NCBI RefSeq assembly: GCF_017573505.1
Contig: NZ_JAGEOJ010000003.1
Coordinates: forward strand, 496,001-560,000
Reading direction: 5' to 3'
Length of the DNA: 64,000 nt
From: Actinomadura barringtoniae
Lineage (GTDB): Bacteria > Actinomycetota > Actinomycetes > Streptosporangiales > Streptosporangiaceae
Numbering within the stretch: position 1 is the first letter of the stretch; every line of letters starts with the position of its first letter. The notes under the pieces were generated by a model. It did no database searches. It was not told where the DNA came from and saw only the letters and a list, made by a program, of their open reading frames with translations. Shown piece by piece: positions 61,125 to 64,000 of this stretch. A program made the translations under genes and the position numbers.

Positions 61125-61466
61125 CGGGGAGCCTCCTGTGTGAAGCGGGGGGTCTCTCCGCGTGCCTCCTCGCACACGGAGTCGATCACGAAGCACCACA
61201 TGTTGCGCATAAGGCCCCAAAACGCGGCAAGGGTCCGTGCGTTAACAAGAGCCACTTTGGCCACATGCGGCCACATCACGCGGTAAACCAAAGCGATCAC
61301 TCCGGCGACGCGCCCAGACCCCTCCGCCGCCCCGCCACGCTCCCGACGAGGGCAAGCCCGAGCTCACAAGAAATTTCTGAATTCAGCTGAACCCATTTCG
61401 CGGCGATGCTCGTGCAATTGGTCGGTGGGTCACGGGGGCCCATCCGACATCTAGGAGAACCTCGAC
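61125..61466. other. Divergent intergenic region with direct repeats
   Basis: No gene. GGCCACAT at 61259-61266 recurs at 61269-61276, ten bases apart (one helical turn), which may be a regulator site for the subtilase or the lipoprotein. I could not assign promoters with confidence. Confidence 0.5.
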
Positions 61467-62411
61467 ATGTTCCGAATTCGTACCGCTGCGCTCGCGTCGG
61501 TCGCATTGGCCGGCGCACTCACGATGACCGCATGCGGAAACGCCGGCGGGGGCGGCAAAGAGGCAGCGGATGTGACCAAGGCGGGGCTCGCATCGCTGAA
61601 CTTCATCAACGGCGGCGCCAAGGAGAACAACGCGCCTCCGAAGACCGGCGACTTCTTCATGGGAGGCCGGACCGACCCGATCGCGAAGAAGTGGGTCGAG
61701 CTCGCGGTCGGCTCGTCCAACGGGCTCAGCCCGATCGTGCACGACGGCGCCGGGTTCACCCTCTACCGCTTCGACAAGGACACGGCCAACCCGTCCAAGT
61801 CCAACTGCAACGGCGACTGCGCGGTGACCTGGCCGCCGGTGCTGGTCCAGCCCGGCTCCAAGATCTTCGTCCCGCCGAACGGCGTGCCGGTGAAGGCCGT
61901 CGGCGTCGTCCGCCGCGACGACGGCAACCTCCAGGTCACCCTCGGCGGCTGGCCGATCTACCGGTTCAGCAAGGACACCGCCCCTGGTCAGACCAATGGC
62001 GAGGGCGTCGGCGGCACCTGGTTCGCTGTCTCCCCGCGCGGCGGGAAGGTGCTCCCGCCGGCCGGTACGCAGACCACCCCGCCGAGCACCCCTCCGGGGA
62101 GCACCCCACCGTCCACCGGCACGGGCACCGGCCCCGGCACCGGGGCAGCGCTCGGCAACGGCAGCGCGATCCTGGACTCCGGCAAGAACTTCTCCGAGCC
62201 GAACGGCTCGGTCGGCGTGGCCGGTCCCGGCTGCCAGACGCTCGGCCGCCCGTTCCTCACCCTGTCCATGCAGATCGCCGGCGGCCCGATGAAGATCTGG
62301 ACCGGCCCGAACTGCACCGGCACGTCGAAAATCATCTCCGCCGACGTTCCCGACCTGGCCGCCGTCGGTTTCAACCAGCCGATCGCCTCGATCCGCTTCG
62401 GCGGCAACTGA
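61467..62411 (+). CDS. Lipoprotein with COG4315-type repeats (secreted repeat of unknown function)
   Basis: 314 residues. Lipobox LTMTAC with Cys23. Two copies of the PF03640-type repeat are visible: GAGFTLYRFDKDTANPSKSN with CNGDCAVTWPP, and GGWPIYRFSKDTAPGQTNGE with GVGGTWFAVSP. A Thr/Pro linker follows (TPPSTPPGSTPPSTGTGTGP) and the last 90 residues are a beta domain with a Cys pair (GCQTLG, NCTGTS). Function of the repeat is unknown; some relatives bind metal or heme-like ligands, not shown here. TAGGAGAACC precedes the ATG. Strong terminator follows. Confidence 0.9.
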   Translation: MFRIRTAALASVALAGALTMTACGNAGGGGKEAADVTKAGLASLNFINGGAKENNAPPKTGDFFMGGRTDPIAKKWVELAVGSSNGLSPIVHDGAGFTLYRFDKDTANPSKSNCNGDCAVTWPPVLVQPGSKIFVPPNGVPVKAVGVVRRDDGNLQVTLGGWPIYRFSKDTAPGQTNGEGVGGTWFAVSPRGGKVLPPAGTQTTPPSTPPGSTPPSTGTGTGPGTGAALGNGSAILDSGKNFSEPNGSVGVAGPGCQTLGRPFLTLSMQIAGGPMKIWTGPNCTGTSKIISADVPDLAAVGFNQPIASIRFGGN

Positions 62412-62426
62412 CCCATGACCGAAGCA

Positions 62427-62464
62427 AAAGGCCCGCCCAGCGATTCCGCTGGACGGGCCTTTTT
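62427..62464 (+). terminator. Strong rho-independent terminator after the lipoprotein gene
   Basis: AAAAGGCCCGCCCAGCG at 62427-62443 pairs with 62448-62464 with one mismatch around ATTC; a T-run follows. On the opposite strand it can also end proS transcription. Confidence 0.9.
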
Positions 62465-62523
62465 ATACGACTTCAGGAGACCATTAATCACGGCCGGTTA
62501 TCAGTGAGATAACCGCAGCCTAT

Positions 62524-63999
<1,476 letters not shown>

Positions 64000-64000
64000 C

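Overview
The window is high-GC DNA (about 70 percent G+C by eye) from an actinomycete. Pointers are the many GTG starts, an ESX-type (type VII) secretion locus, SpoIIE-type phosphatases with PAS and GAF domains, a BldG-like anti-anti-sigma factor, XRE/DUF397 pairs, a SigR-like sigma factor and a Streptomyces-type subtilisin inhibitor. The gene mix fits Streptosporangiales or Thermomonosporaceae (Actinomadura-like) best, but that placement is inference. No rRNA, tRNA, CRISPR array or insertion sequence was seen.

Left half (1-30 kb): a type VII secretion region. It opens with the C-terminus of an EccA-like AAA ATPase and an EspI-like proline-rich protein with a MinD-type ATPase, then two small associated genes. 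Two minus-strand membrane proteins follow, one with a degenerate kinase N-lobe and one with BNR/Asp-box repeats. Next come a three-gene set of membrane proteins, a Ca2+/H+ antiporter and a multiply frameshifted Ser/Thr kinase pseudogene that no intact ORF reveals. A long minus-strand series (22237 down to 12476) then runs: small hypothetical, eccD, eccB, two WXG100 genes, a WXG-like gene, a PPE-like proline-rich protein, mycosin 1, and four genes of clearly lower G+C (about 52 percent in a sampled line) that look like recently acquired cargo. A plus-strand series (22425-28506) encodes a WXG-like protein, a WXG-Amidase_6 effector-like protein, a membrane protein overlapping it (possible immunity protein) and a full-length EccC with three intact P-loops. 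A second mycosin lies just beyond, on the minus strand.

Middle (30-50 kb): signalling and accessory genes. These are a 59-residue ORF behind a SigR-like promoter, a TetR regulator, a transmembrane Ser/Thr kinase, an XRE/DUF397 pair, a RsbW-like ATPase, a BldG-like STAS protein, a two-subunit M16 peptidase, a Spo0M-domain protein with a long Pro/His/Gly tail, a membrane coiled-coil protein, an 885-residue repeat protein, a PAS-GAF-SpoIIE-HATPase protein and a TetR regulator with a low-complexity insert and its own palindromic operator.

Right part (50-64 kb): secreted enzymes and stress regulation. These are an M14 carboxypeptidase, a SigR-like sigma factor without an adjacent rsrA, an SSI-type protease inhibitor, a CBS pair, a GAF-ANTAR regulator, a second PP2C phosphatase, a small membrane protein, a secreted proteinase-K-type subtilase, a lipoprotein with COG4315-type repeats and prolyl-tRNA synthetase, which is probably leaderless. 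The kinase, phosphatases, RsbW-like ATPase, STAS protein and sigma factor together have the parts of a partner-switching network.
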